A DNA stretch of 64,000 nucleotides from UBA2821 sp902763335. Its GTDB lineage: Bacteria > Bacillota > Clostridia > Lachnospirales > Lachnospiraceae. The stretch lies in NCBI GenBank assembly GCA_052066835.1, contig JBQHRJ010000012.1; one strand, given 5' to 3'. A program made the position numbers and the translations under genes. Every line of letters begins with the position of its first letter. The stretch's first letter is position 1. Of the stretch, positions 54,656 through 61,811 are shown in pieces. Below the pieces are notes generated by a model. The model searched no databases. It was not told the DNA's origin and saw only the letters and a program-made list of their open reading frames with translations.

Positions 54656-55951
54656 ATGAATTGTAACACACAAAACGCAAAATTGGGAACTATAACTGAA
54701 AAAACTTTGGTAGTGGGTATTGATGTAGGCAGTGAAACACACTATGCCAGGGCTTTTGACTGGAGAGGTTACGAGTACTCAGCAAAAGCTTTCCAATTCA
54801 GTAATACAGAAGCAGGATTTGCCAGTTTTCTCACATGGATGCAGGACATCGCGAAAGACAATGGAAAACAGGCGGTATTACCTGGCATGGAGCCTACCGG
54901 ACACTACTGGTTTGAACTGGGAAAGTTCCTTCAGGACAATGGACTGAAGCCGGTGCTGGTCAATCCGCATCATGTAAAAAAATCCAAAGAGCTGGATGAC
55001 AACAATCCGTCAAAGAATGACCGCAAGGATCCAAAGGTTATTGCAGGACTGATCAACGAGGGGCGTTTCTCGTACCCTTACCTTCCGGAAGGAATCTATG
55101 CAGAACTGAGAAGTGCGTCAAACCTGAGATTTCAGGCACAGGAGGAACTGACGAGGGTCATGAACAGGATTGCGAGATGGTTCAGTATTTATTTTCCGGA
55201 GTATAAAGACGTTTACGGGAAAAAGGATTCAAAAAGCGGAATGATGGTGCTTGAACAGGCACCGCTGCCGGCAGACATCAAAGCGTTAGGTGTGGATGGA
55301 GTCAACAAAATCTGGCGTGATGCAAAGCTGAGAGGCGCAGGATTAAAAAGAGCAAAAAAGCTTGTGGAGGCTGCGGAGCACAGCATTGGAAGCCAGGAGG
55401 GATTGACAGCAGCACGTATGGAGATCAAAAATCTGCTGGCCGATTATAAAACATACAGCAGCCGTCTGGACGAACTTGTCGGACTGATCGATAAGCTTAT
55501 AACAGAAATCCCGTACGTGGATAAACTACTCCAGATCAAGGGAGTGGGGATTAAAACAGTATCAGGATTTGTAGCTGAAGTGGGTGACATTCGTCGTTTT
55601 GATAACCCGAAGCAGATACAGAAACTGGCCGGATATGCACTTGTGGAAGACAGTTCCGGAAAACATCAGGGCGAAACCCGTATAAGCAGACGTGGCCGGA
55701 AGAGGCTGAGATACCTGCTGTTTGAAGCAGCATTATCGCTGGTGGGGAAGAACAAAGAGTTTAAGGAACTGCATGATTACTATACGCACCGGCCGGAGAA
55801 TCCTTTAAAGAAAAAACAGTCGCTGGTGGCGGTGGCCTGTAAGTTCCTGAGAGTGGCATATAAGATCCTGACAACAGGGGTTGACTATGACGCCGGGAAG
55901 ATGCTGAACGACATCAAAAGACCACAAAAGCAGTTACAGCAGGCAGCATAA
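54656..55951 (+). CDS. IS110-family DEDD transposase
   Basis: A 431-residue recombinase. The N-terminal RuvC-like domain has D23 in VGIDVGSETH, E79 in GMEPTGHYW, and D122 and D125 in NDRKDPK. The C-terminal Transposase_20 domain has LLQIKGVGIKTVSGFVAEVG and EDSSGKHQGETR with the expected catalytic serine (S333 or S334). IS110 enzymes act with a structured bridge RNA made from the element's own noncoding end. The GC-rich codon use (CTG, GGC, CCG) differs from its AT-rich neighbours, a sign of recent arrival. AGAGAGGT (54641-54648) precedes the start and lies in a hairpin. Confidence 0.95.
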   Translation: MNCNTQNAKLGTITEKTLVVGIDVGSETHYARAFDWRGYEYSAKAFQFSNTEAGFASFLTWMQDIAKDNGKQAVLPGMEPTGHYWFELGKFLQDNGLKPVLVNPHHVKKSKELDDNNPSKNDRKDPKVIAGLINEGRFSYPYLPEGIYAELRSASNLRFQAQEELTRVMNRIARWFSIYFPEYKDVYGKKDSKSGMMVLEQAPLPADIKALGVDGVNKIWRDAKLRGAGLKRAKKLVEAAEHSIGSQEGLTAARMEIKNLLADYKTYSSRLDELVGLIDKLITEIPYVDKLLQIKGVGIKTVSGFVAEVGDIRRFDNPKQIQKLAGYALVEDSSGKHQGETRISRRGRKRLRYLLFEAALSLVGKNKEFKELHDYYTHRPENPLKKKQSLVAVACKFLRVAYKILTTGVDYDAGKMLNDIKRPQKQLQQAA

Positions 55952-56485
55952 ACGCTGAACCTCCGCCGCAGTATATCGTGGCTGGAATCAGCTGTCAAGG
56001 GCACGCAGCGCCACTTCGTGGGAACCCTTGACACCCGATTCCAGCCACGATAGAGAGTAATCAAGAGGTAAAGCTGGAATATGCCCGTCAGGGCAATGTA
56101 AAGCAGAAAACAACAGGAAAACGTCCACCGAAAGGTGCTGTTGTTGGAGCAAAGTCAGTAATACAAACAAAGAATGAGCCAGTAGTCGGCAGGAATATAG
56201 TCCAGAGGGCACGACCCTGTGAAGGAGCTGAGCTGACACCCTGGTTATGGATATGCCAAACGAAGGAAGTTGGGACAAAGATCCTGTTAGACATGGGAGG
56301 TTGACGGCCATAGAGGGAAGGGGATACACAAGGCCATGTAAAGCGAAAAATAATGACGTTTTACTTTGTATACCCTAAACTACTATGTTTGGCACCCGAT
56401 GCAGAGAAATATCCATGACTGTGGCTCATTTATCTGAGATATGTAACTGAAAATTCCTTGAAAAACAAGGAAAAAAGACTTGACT
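55952..56485 (+). ncRNA. structured right end of the IS, candidate bridge RNA
   Basis: This is 534 bases of non-coding DNA. It begins with a strong hairpin: TATCGTGGCTGGAATC (55974-55989) pairs with GATTCCAGCCACGATA (56037-56052), and TGTCAAGGG (55993-56001) pairs with CCCTTGACA (56025-56033) inside. Further on are CCACC/GGTG and ACATGG (56289) with CCATGT (about 56334), and near the edge TTCCTTG-AAAAA-CAAGGAA (about 56452-56470). IS1111-type elements carry their bridge RNA in the right end, so this stretch is the natural candidate. RNA borders and guide loops cannot be fixed by eye. Confidence 0.5.
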
Positions 56486-56491
56486 ATATAG

Positions 56492-56665
56492 GGAGGATTT
56501 GAGGTGTTTCCACGTCATGAGAAAAATCCGAAGCTATTTAATTGGCATGAACATAAAAGATATACATTGAATATTGTAGCAGAAAAACCAATAAATCCTT
56601 TGGAGGTTGAAGAAGATACAATGTTTAAAAGACTAGAGACGATTCTGAAAGGAGACCGGATATGA
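56492..56665 (+). pseudogene. detached C-terminus of the AMP-ligase/ACP/PlsC gene
   Basis: Translated in the frame ending at the TGA 56663-56665, this gives GGFEVFPRHEKNPKLFNWHE and about 38 more residues, ending LETILKGDRI. PlsC domains normally continue after the Y-I-E-G-A block with xYExxPR, so this is the continuation of the gene broken at 54550. The TGA overlaps the ATG of the phosphatase gene, which confirms it as the original 3' end. A stop at 56489-56491 closes the frame on the IS side. Confidence 0.8.
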
Positions 56666-57264
56666 ATATTGGATTAGATGTGGATGGAGTATTGGTAGAT
56701 GTTCGCACGTTTCAGTTAAGAGAAGGGAAGAAATATTTTGAAAGAAAATATGGAATAACAGTTAAGAATCCGGACATGTTTGAGGTGCAGGATGTTTTTC
56801 AATGTACCAGAAAACAAAGGGAAGCATTTTGGATTAAGTATATTTGGAAATATTGCCTTAGGGAACCAATGACTAAAGATGCTGCTGAGATTATAAATAA
56901 ACTGAAGAGAGAAGGAAATAAGATAATAATTATAACCAGCAGAGCGCATACAACCGAAAGCGGAACTACCGGCATGGTGTTTAGATGGATGTTAAAACAT
57001 TGGTTGAGGAAGAACAATCTTAATTATGATAACATTATTTTTTGTGAGGAAAAAGGAAGTGGAGTTGATAAACTTCGGGTTTGCAAAGAACAGAAAATAG
57101 ATGTTATGGTAGATGATAGTCCTGAAAATCTTTATGAGATACGTGAAAGTAAAAAAGTAATATGTTATTCTGCCGCATGGAATTTAAAATGTCATGATTT
57201 AGATAATTGCAGAGTAAATGACTTTACAGAATTATATAACAAGATACATGAGTTATTATGTTAA
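56662..57264 (+). CDS. HAD-family phosphatase (5'-nucleotidase-like)
   Basis: A 200-residue HAD protein. The motif I acids in GLDVDGVLVDVR (D6, D8) are present, motif II is IIITSRAH, and MVDDSPENLYEI is motif III/IV. The size and the double-Asp pattern match NT5C/NIF-like phosphatases with a small cap domain. It starts inside the stop codon of the interrupted acyltransferase gene (ATGA at 56662), so the two were one operon and possibly one pathway, such as handling of a phosphorylated lipid head group. GGAGAC lies just before the start. It is followed by a terminator. The insertion upstream may now weaken its expression. Confidence 0.82.
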   Translation: MNIGLDVDGVLVDVRTFQLREGKKYFERKYGITVKNPDMFEVQDVFQCTRKQREAFWIKYIWKYCLREPMTKDAAEIINKLKREGNKIIIITSRAHTTESGTTGMVFRWMLKHWLRKNNLNYDNIIFCEEKGSGVDKLRVCKEQKIDVMVDDSPENLYEIRESKKVICYSAAWNLKCHDLDNCRVNDFTELYNKIHELLC

Positions 57265-57298
57265 AAGTAGGCTGGGCTGGAACGGTATAATTAAGTTT

Positions 57299-57332
57299 AA
57301 GAGCTTTGGTAGCTGTACCAAGGCTCTTTTAA
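57299..57332 (+). terminator. intrinsic terminator
   Basis: AAGAGC-t-TTGGTA pairs with TACCAA-g-GCTCTT around the loop GCTG (57299-57328), followed by TTTT. It ends the phosphatase transcript. Confidence 0.88.
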
Positions 57333-57377
57333 GTGGGAGCGTTTTACAATTTATCATACTAAAATCAAAAACTCTAC

Positions 57378-57406
57378 TTGACACAATAAATACAATATGT
57401 TACTAT
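57378..57406 (+). promoter_or_regulatory. promoter of the Rpn nuclease gene
   Basis: TTGACA (57378-57383), a 17-base spacer and an extended -10 TGT-TACTAT (57398-57406). The expected start site near 57413 leaves a 5' leader of about 280 bases. Confidence 0.72.
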
Positions 57407-57454
57407 ACATACAAAGCATAATATAAACGTAATTCTAATGGCAAATTCATATTA

Positions 57455-57663
57455 GGCATGAACATGTGAAAACATTTCATATCGAACCCGTCTGATTTCG
57501 AAAAATTCTATGCTTTTAAACCAATCAGAAAAAATAAAGCAGGAGTTTTTTAGAAACAGATAAGTTTTGCATGTTCATAGCCGGTCTACAAAATGCTTCG
57601 CATTTTAAGCACTTTTACGAAATTTTGCCTGGCTCTGAACAGGAAATAAATAATTACTCCTGC
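57455..57663 (+). promoter_or_regulatory. structured leader of the Rpn gene
   Basis: Nested pairings: GCAGGAGT (57539-57546) with ACTCCTGC (57656-57663); GTTCA-t-AGCC (57573-57582) with GGCT-c-TGAAC (57631-57640); hairpin AAAATGC-ttc-GCATTTT (57590-57606). An alternative pairing joins ATGAACATG (57458-57466) with CATGTTCAT (57570-57578), using the same strand of the second stem. Mutually exclusive folds suggest a switch or attenuator, or a mobile palindromic element. No known riboswitch class was recognised. Confidence 0.5.
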
Positions 57664-57691
57664 AAAACATTAAGGAGGAAATTATAAGAGA

Positions 57692-58696
57692 ATGGGAAAA
57701 AAGGATATTGTGACATGTGAGTATCTGAAGGATAAGGAAGTATTTGCGGATGTGTTAAATCTGGCATTGTTTTCAGGCAATAAGGTGGTTGAGCCGGAAA
57801 ATGTGGAAGAACTTGATGGAAGTGAAAGACACAGTATTCCGTCAGCAAGTGGAAAGAGAGAACATAGTATAAGGAAAGACAGGGATATATTAAGAAAGGT
57901 AACTATAGATAATGACAGCTTCTGTACCAGACTGATAGCCGGAGTGGAGCAACAGTCAGATGTTCATTATGCCATGCCTGTAAGGGATATGTTGTATGAT
58001 TCATTGAAATATACACAACAGGTTAAGGAAAAGGCTAAGAAAAACAGAAAAGAAAGAAACTATACAGATTCGGCAGAATTTCTGTCAGGTATGAGAAAAG
58101 GAGAAAAACTGACACCGATTATAACCATAGTGGTATATTTGCAGCCGGAGAAATGGGATGGTCCCATGAGTTTGCATGACATGCTGGACTTTGGAGAACT
58201 GTCGGATGAAGTAACAGAACTTATACCGGATTACAAAATGGTACTACTGCAACCTGAAGATTACAGTGAGAAGAAGAGTAAAAATATGCAGTCATCATTA
58301 GGTGTTATACTTGGATTGCTTAATTGTGCAGAAACAAAAGAAGATTTTCAGAAATACTTAGACAGTCATGAAAAGGAACTGGAATCATTATCAGAAAGTG
58401 CGATGGCAGTATTAAATGAGTATTGTGAACTTGATATACCGGAAAAAGAGATAGAAGAAGGAGAAGTGGTAGATATGTGTAAGGCAGTAAGAGAAATCAG
58501 GGAAGAGGCAAGGAATGAAGGAAGAAATGAGGGAATAATAGAGGGAAAACGAGAAGGAATACTGGAAGGAAAATCTGAAGGAAAACGAGAGGGAAAAATA
58601 GAAATTTTACATGAGTTAGGCTATACAATATCAGATATAGCAGAGAGATTAAAATGTACAGAGAAAGAAGTAAGCAGAGTTTTAGCAACGTTATAG
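57692..58696 (+). CDS. Rpn-family recombination-promoting nuclease / putative transposase
   Basis: This 334-residue protein of the PD-(D/E)XK Rpn/transposase_31 group opens with FADVLNLALFSGNKVVEPE, and has ITIVVYLQPEKWDGPMSLHDML in the middle. The C-terminal stretch (about 271-305) is built of EGxxEGKxEG repeats, and the last 25 residues (YTISDIAERLKCTEKEVSRVL) look like a helix-turn-helix. Rpn proteins cut DNA and promote RecA-independent recombination in E. coli. The repeat number varies within the family and could change by slippage. GGAGG lies before the start. It has its own promoter and structured leader. Confidence 0.85.
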   Translation: MGKKDIVTCEYLKDKEVFADVLNLALFSGNKVVEPENVEELDGSERHSIPSASGKREHSIRKDRDILRKVTIDNDSFCTRLIAGVEQQSDVHYAMPVRDMLYDSLKYTQQVKEKAKKNRKERNYTDSAEFLSGMRKGEKLTPIITIVVYLQPEKWDGPMSLHDMLDFGELSDEVTELIPDYKMVLLQPEDYSEKKSKNMQSSLGVILGLLNCAETKEDFQKYLDSHEKELESLSESAMAVLNEYCELDIPEKEIEEGEVVDMCKAVREIREEARNEGRNEGIIEGKREGILEGKSEGKREGKIEILHELGYTISDIAERLKCTEKEVSRVLATL

Positions 58697-58701
58697 TATG
58701 A

Positions 58702-58743
58702 AAAAGATTGGCTGAATGATGTACATTGCAACCAATCTTTTTT
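58702..58743. terminator. terminator between converging genes
   Basis: AAAAGATTGG (58702-58711) pairs with CCAATCTTTT (58732-58741). It lies between the stops of the Rpn gene and the leftward Ig-like gene and can work in both directions. Confidence 0.82.
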
Positions 58744-58764
58744 ATCAATTATAAAAGATAATGC

Positions 58765-59973
58765 TTAAAAGCCCTGATCTGCAACAGGTGCTATATAATT
58801 GTTTGAGAACATTATCTGTTTTGAAATGTCAAATGGAACTAATGGACCTGATGGAGGGGTGTTTAGCGTAACATTGTCTGTAGGTAACCAGACTTTAGCT
58901 GTTTTGTTCCATCTGAATCCGATACGTATGCCCTGCCAATGTTCGATTACTTCCTTTTTTCCACCGGCAGTTTCCTGAGATTCGCTATACCTTTGAGGGC
59001 AAACTGTTATGTAACCGTTTGTAAGGTCACCACAATATACATATTCATCCATAACAATCTGCCATTTTGTCTTATCTTTGATGCCGCCTGCAGGTGTATA
59101 ATTGTTGTATGGTGTAGCACCTTTTAAATATGTCCTTGAGGCAAATGCTGTTACATTTATGGCTGTTCCGTCGGTTGTCAGGATTTGTTTCATTCCATAG
59201 TCACGGAGCTTCTGCTTTTGTGGAAGGCTTAGCTCATATGCTGAACCTGTTACTGCACCTGCACCATTCATCAATGAATTTAACATATTATATGCTACAC
59301 TACTGTAATCAGACAATCCCTTATATTCATAATTGTCCAATGCAACTACATAAAGGGCACCTATTACGAATGGGTCATCACAGTTTTTTATTACATATTG
59401 AACCTGTTCGTTTGTAGTAGGCCACGGATTGAAACTTACATATTTACGAGTCAGCTCCTTTGGAATAACTAAATCTTCATTTGTGGTTTCATCTTTGTAT
59501 GAGTATGCTCCCGTGAAAGTTTCTTCTTTAACTGTCCATTTCACAACATTTGATACAGCTTTTTTTGAAACCTTGACTTTGATAATCTTGCTTATGGTTT
59601 TGCCTTTTGTGGTAGAACTCACTGCTGTAACAGTTATGTTAGCACTGCCGGCGGATTTTCCGGTTATTTTAATGGAAGAAACTCCGCTTTTCCCTTTTTT
59701 TGAAGGATTAGAGGCAACTTTAACAGTTGCAACTTTAGTATTTGATGATTTTACCTTTACTTTCATGTCAGTAGCAGCGGATGTTTTGCTGCATTTGACA
59801 GTGGTTTTGACAGTTACTGACTTTCCTGCTTTTACAGAAATACTGCTTTTTGATACCGACATGCTTTTTACTATTTTCTTTTTGCCGGCTGCCTGGACTG
59901 TAGATGTTTGAAATACCGATAAAATGATGGTGAACGTTAACATTACAGCCATAATCTTTTTCATTTTTTTCAT
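58765..59973 (-). CDS. secreted protein with bacterial Ig-like domain
   Basis: A clear signal peptide (residues 1-28, ending VQAAG) precedes a strand-rich domain of about 110 residues with KSMSVSKSSISVKAGKSVTV, SSNTKVATVKV and ITGKSAGSANITVTA, the typical BIG_2-type sequence. The remaining 260 residues form a domain I cannot name, with YALNSLMNGAGAVTGSAY-like and C-terminal hydrophobic segments and no sortase motif. It is probably exported and loosely wall-bound. AGGAGG precedes the start. The gene stands alone, facing the Rpn gene. Function unknown. Confidence 0.78.
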   Translation of the reverse strand: MKKMKKIMAVMLTFTIILSVFQTSTVQAAGKKKIVKSMSVSKSSISVKAGKSVTVKTTVKCSKTSAATDMKVKVKSSNTKVATVKVASNPSKKGKSGVSSIKITGKSAGSANITVTAVSSTTKGKTISKIIKVKVSKKAVSNVVKWTVKEETFTGAYSYKDETTNEDLVIPKELTRKYVSFNPWPTTNEQVQYVIKNCDDPFVIGALYVVALDNYEYKGLSDYSSVAYNMLNSLMNGAGAVTGSAYELSLPQKQKLRDYGMKQILTTDGTAINVTAFASRTYLKGATPYNNYTPAGGIKDKTKWQIVMDEYVYCGDLTNGYITVCPQRYSESQETAGGKKEVIEHWQGIRIGFRWNKTAKVWLPTDNVTLNTPPSGPLVPFDISKQIMFSNNYIAPVADQGF

Positions 59974-60189
59974 AAAATGAATCCTCCTTTTTCATTTTTG
60001 TGCATCCATATATTTTATTATGATAAAATAAAATATATGATACAATATCAGTATAACATATAATAAATAAATTTTCAAAATTTTATAATAATAAACTTTT
60101 TTGAATGAAACTATTTATCTGCCGGTATCGTATTATATATGTACAGGCATATTAAATGGTCTGACAAATTAAAGAATAAAGGTGGGAAA

Positions 60190-60684
60190 ATGCAAAAAGG
60201 TGACATAGAATATTTTTTTACCAGATATTATTCCATGGTGTTCAGAGTAGCGTATATGGAAGTGAAATCTAAAGCCGATGCGGAGGATATAACACAGGAA
60301 GTATTTATACGCGTTCTTGCTAAAGCACCGAAATTTGCCAGTGAAGAACATGAAAAAGCCTGGATAATCAGAGTTACCATCAATCTGTGCAGGGATTTGT
60401 TAAAGAGCAAGTGGAACAGAGATACGGTGGGAATTGATAATATAAATATAGATGAATGTAAATATTTTGCGGGTATAGGCAATTATAACAATGAGGTTCT
60501 AAGTAACTTGTGTCTGCTTGACGAAAAATACAGGCGGCCTTTATATTTATTTTATTATGAAGATTATTCAGTACGTGAAATATCAGAATTGCTGGCTGTT
60601 CCTGAAAATACGGTAAAGACAAATCTCAGGCGTGGAAGAAAGAAACTGGGAGAGATGATTTCTAAAGAAAGGGAAAGTATATGA
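60190..60684 (+). CDS. ECF-type RNA polymerase sigma factor
   Basis: A 164-residue sigma-70 family factor with only regions 2 and 4. Region 2 has DAEDITQEVFIRVL and WIIRVTINLCRDL; region 4 has YYEDYSVREISELLAVPENTV. It should redirect RNA polymerase to a small set of promoters. The start at 60190 has AAAGGTGGG upstream; an in-frame ATG at 60139 is too far and unsupported. The next gene overlaps it by four bases, but that gene does not look like a membrane anti-sigma factor. The 216-base gap before it (59974-60189) is very AT-rich, and no ECF-type promoter could be fixed. Confidence 0.92.
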   Translation: MQKGDIEYFFTRYYSMVFRVAYMEVKSKADAEDITQEVFIRVLAKAPKFASEEHEKAWIIRVTINLCRDLLKSKWNRDTVGIDNINIDECKYFAGIGNYNNEVLSNLCLLDEKYRRPLYLFYYEDYSVREISELLAVPENTVKTNLRRGRKKLGEMISKERESI

Positions 60685-61733
60685 ACGTAAATAATATCGA
60701 TAAATTTAAATATAATCAGGTGATACATAATAAGAAAAGTAAAGAAGATATAAAGTCCGACAGCACAGGATTTGCCGATAAATTCTTCAAATCCGTGTCA
60801 GAAGATAATGAAGCAGATGACAGACAGAATATAAATGTAGGTGCAGGCGGTAACATAGCCATGCAAAATGGAAGTATAAATATTAAAAGACTTTTTCAGG
60901 CTGATGATATAGCACCGTGTGATGTGATGGGAATAGAATCAAAAAACAGTGATTTTGTACTTCAGGATATTGTAAACGGGTGTGTATATAAGGCGAAGAT
61001 GATAAGTGACTGTCAGGCATATGTGGAGAAAAAAACTGATGATGGAAATGTGGATGGATATATTGTGGATGTAGCTGAAATTGAAAATAAAGTTGCAGAA
61101 GCATCTGAAGAGAGTGCTGGGATATACAGTGCGGCTGCAGGAGCAGCGGATGTGGCAAAAAGTAAGCAGGCTGATACTGACAGTCAGGAAGATTATGATG
61201 TGAAAGCAGCGTTTCATGATGCATTTCTTAAATTTTATGATTATGTTCAGGACAGAATAGATAACGGACCACCAAAATTTTGTATAGGAAGCAGTGAAAT
61301 GACTGTGGAAGAATGGGATAATATGCTTGAAAAGGTTGATGAACAGCTTGATGAGATAAAAGAAGAAACCAGAGAGCATGTAGAAAAACTGAAACAGAAT
61401 GACATGAAAAATAAATGTGGATATTTCGCACTGGCAGATAAAAATGGAATTATATCATATAATGGTGGTATATTTGTATGTGATTATCAGAATAATGCAA
61501 TATGTCTTGGAGATATGAGTAACAGTAAAAATGTGCTGACCATTCCGTTATCAGCAGGTGGATGCCTTATGGTGAATAGAAACAGTATAGGAGCACTTGG
61601 TAAACTTATCGGAATGTTTTCGGCTGAGGATCAGGGAAGAATAATGCGTGCCATAGCAGAGGATGCCCAGTTGCAGAGAAATAAGAAGGCAATTGATGAT
61701 ATGGAGAATGAGGTCGTAGAAGAAAATATATAA
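60681..61733 (+). CDS. uncharacterised protein encoded with the ECF sigma factor
   Basis: This 350-residue soluble protein overlaps the sigma gene by four bases (ATGA). It has a disordered, charged N-terminus, a middle with low-complexity acidic and Ala-rich segments, then a helical part (DKFFKSVSEDN; MLEKVDEQLDEIKEE), and a C-terminal block with GGIFVCDYQNNAICLGDMS and a final coiled coil. There are no membrane segments and no zinc-binding anti-sigma motif. I do not recognise a family. Tight coupling to the sigma factor suggests it is either a cytoplasmic regulator or a target of the same response. Confidence 0.6.
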   Translation: MNVNNIDKFKYNQVIHNKKSKEDIKSDSTGFADKFFKSVSEDNEADDRQNINVGAGGNIAMQNGSINIKRLFQADDIAPCDVMGIESKNSDFVLQDIVNGCVYKAKMISDCQAYVEKKTDDGNVDGYIVDVAEIENKVAEASEESAGIYSAAAGAADVAKSKQADTDSQEDYDVKAAFHDAFLKFYDYVQDRIDNGPPKFCIGSSEMTVEEWDNMLEKVDEQLDEIKEETREHVEKLKQNDMKNKCGYFALADKNGIISYNGGIFVCDYQNNAICLGDMSNSKNVLTIPLSAGGCLMVNRNSIGALGKLIGMFSAEDQGRIMRAIAEDAQLQRNKKAIDDMENEVVEENI

Positions 61734-61811
61734 ATTTTACGGCAAATGAGAATAACTGTTGAATATGGTTATAGAGATGTTCTGCAACAGCCAGTGGAAG
61801 GAGATAAATTG

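Larger units (their letters stand above)
54545..56494 (+). mobile_element. IS110-family insertion sequence (IS1111-like layout)
   Basis: This segment separates the two parts of the acyltransferase gene. It contains a DEDD transposase (54656-55951), a short left end of about 110 bases with a hairpin, and a long right end of about 540 bases. The word ATATAGGGA occurs at both edges (54545-54553 and 56486-56494) and may mark the recombined core. Exact borders are uncertain by about 20 bases on each side. IS110 elements usually lack terminal inverted repeats; the long right end suits the IS1111 group. Confidence 0.75.

Noticed and set aside
55952..56485. Possible group II intron or retroelement remnant
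   Set aside because: No domain V-like hairpin with the AGC triad and no reverse-transcriptase fragment was found, while the position fits the right end of an IS110-family element.
54545..56494. ATATAGGGA at both IS edges as a simple target-site duplication
   Set aside because: Joining the gene at these repeats leaves a TAG stop in frame and non-family codons before it, so the repeat alone does not restore the gene; the borders remain open.
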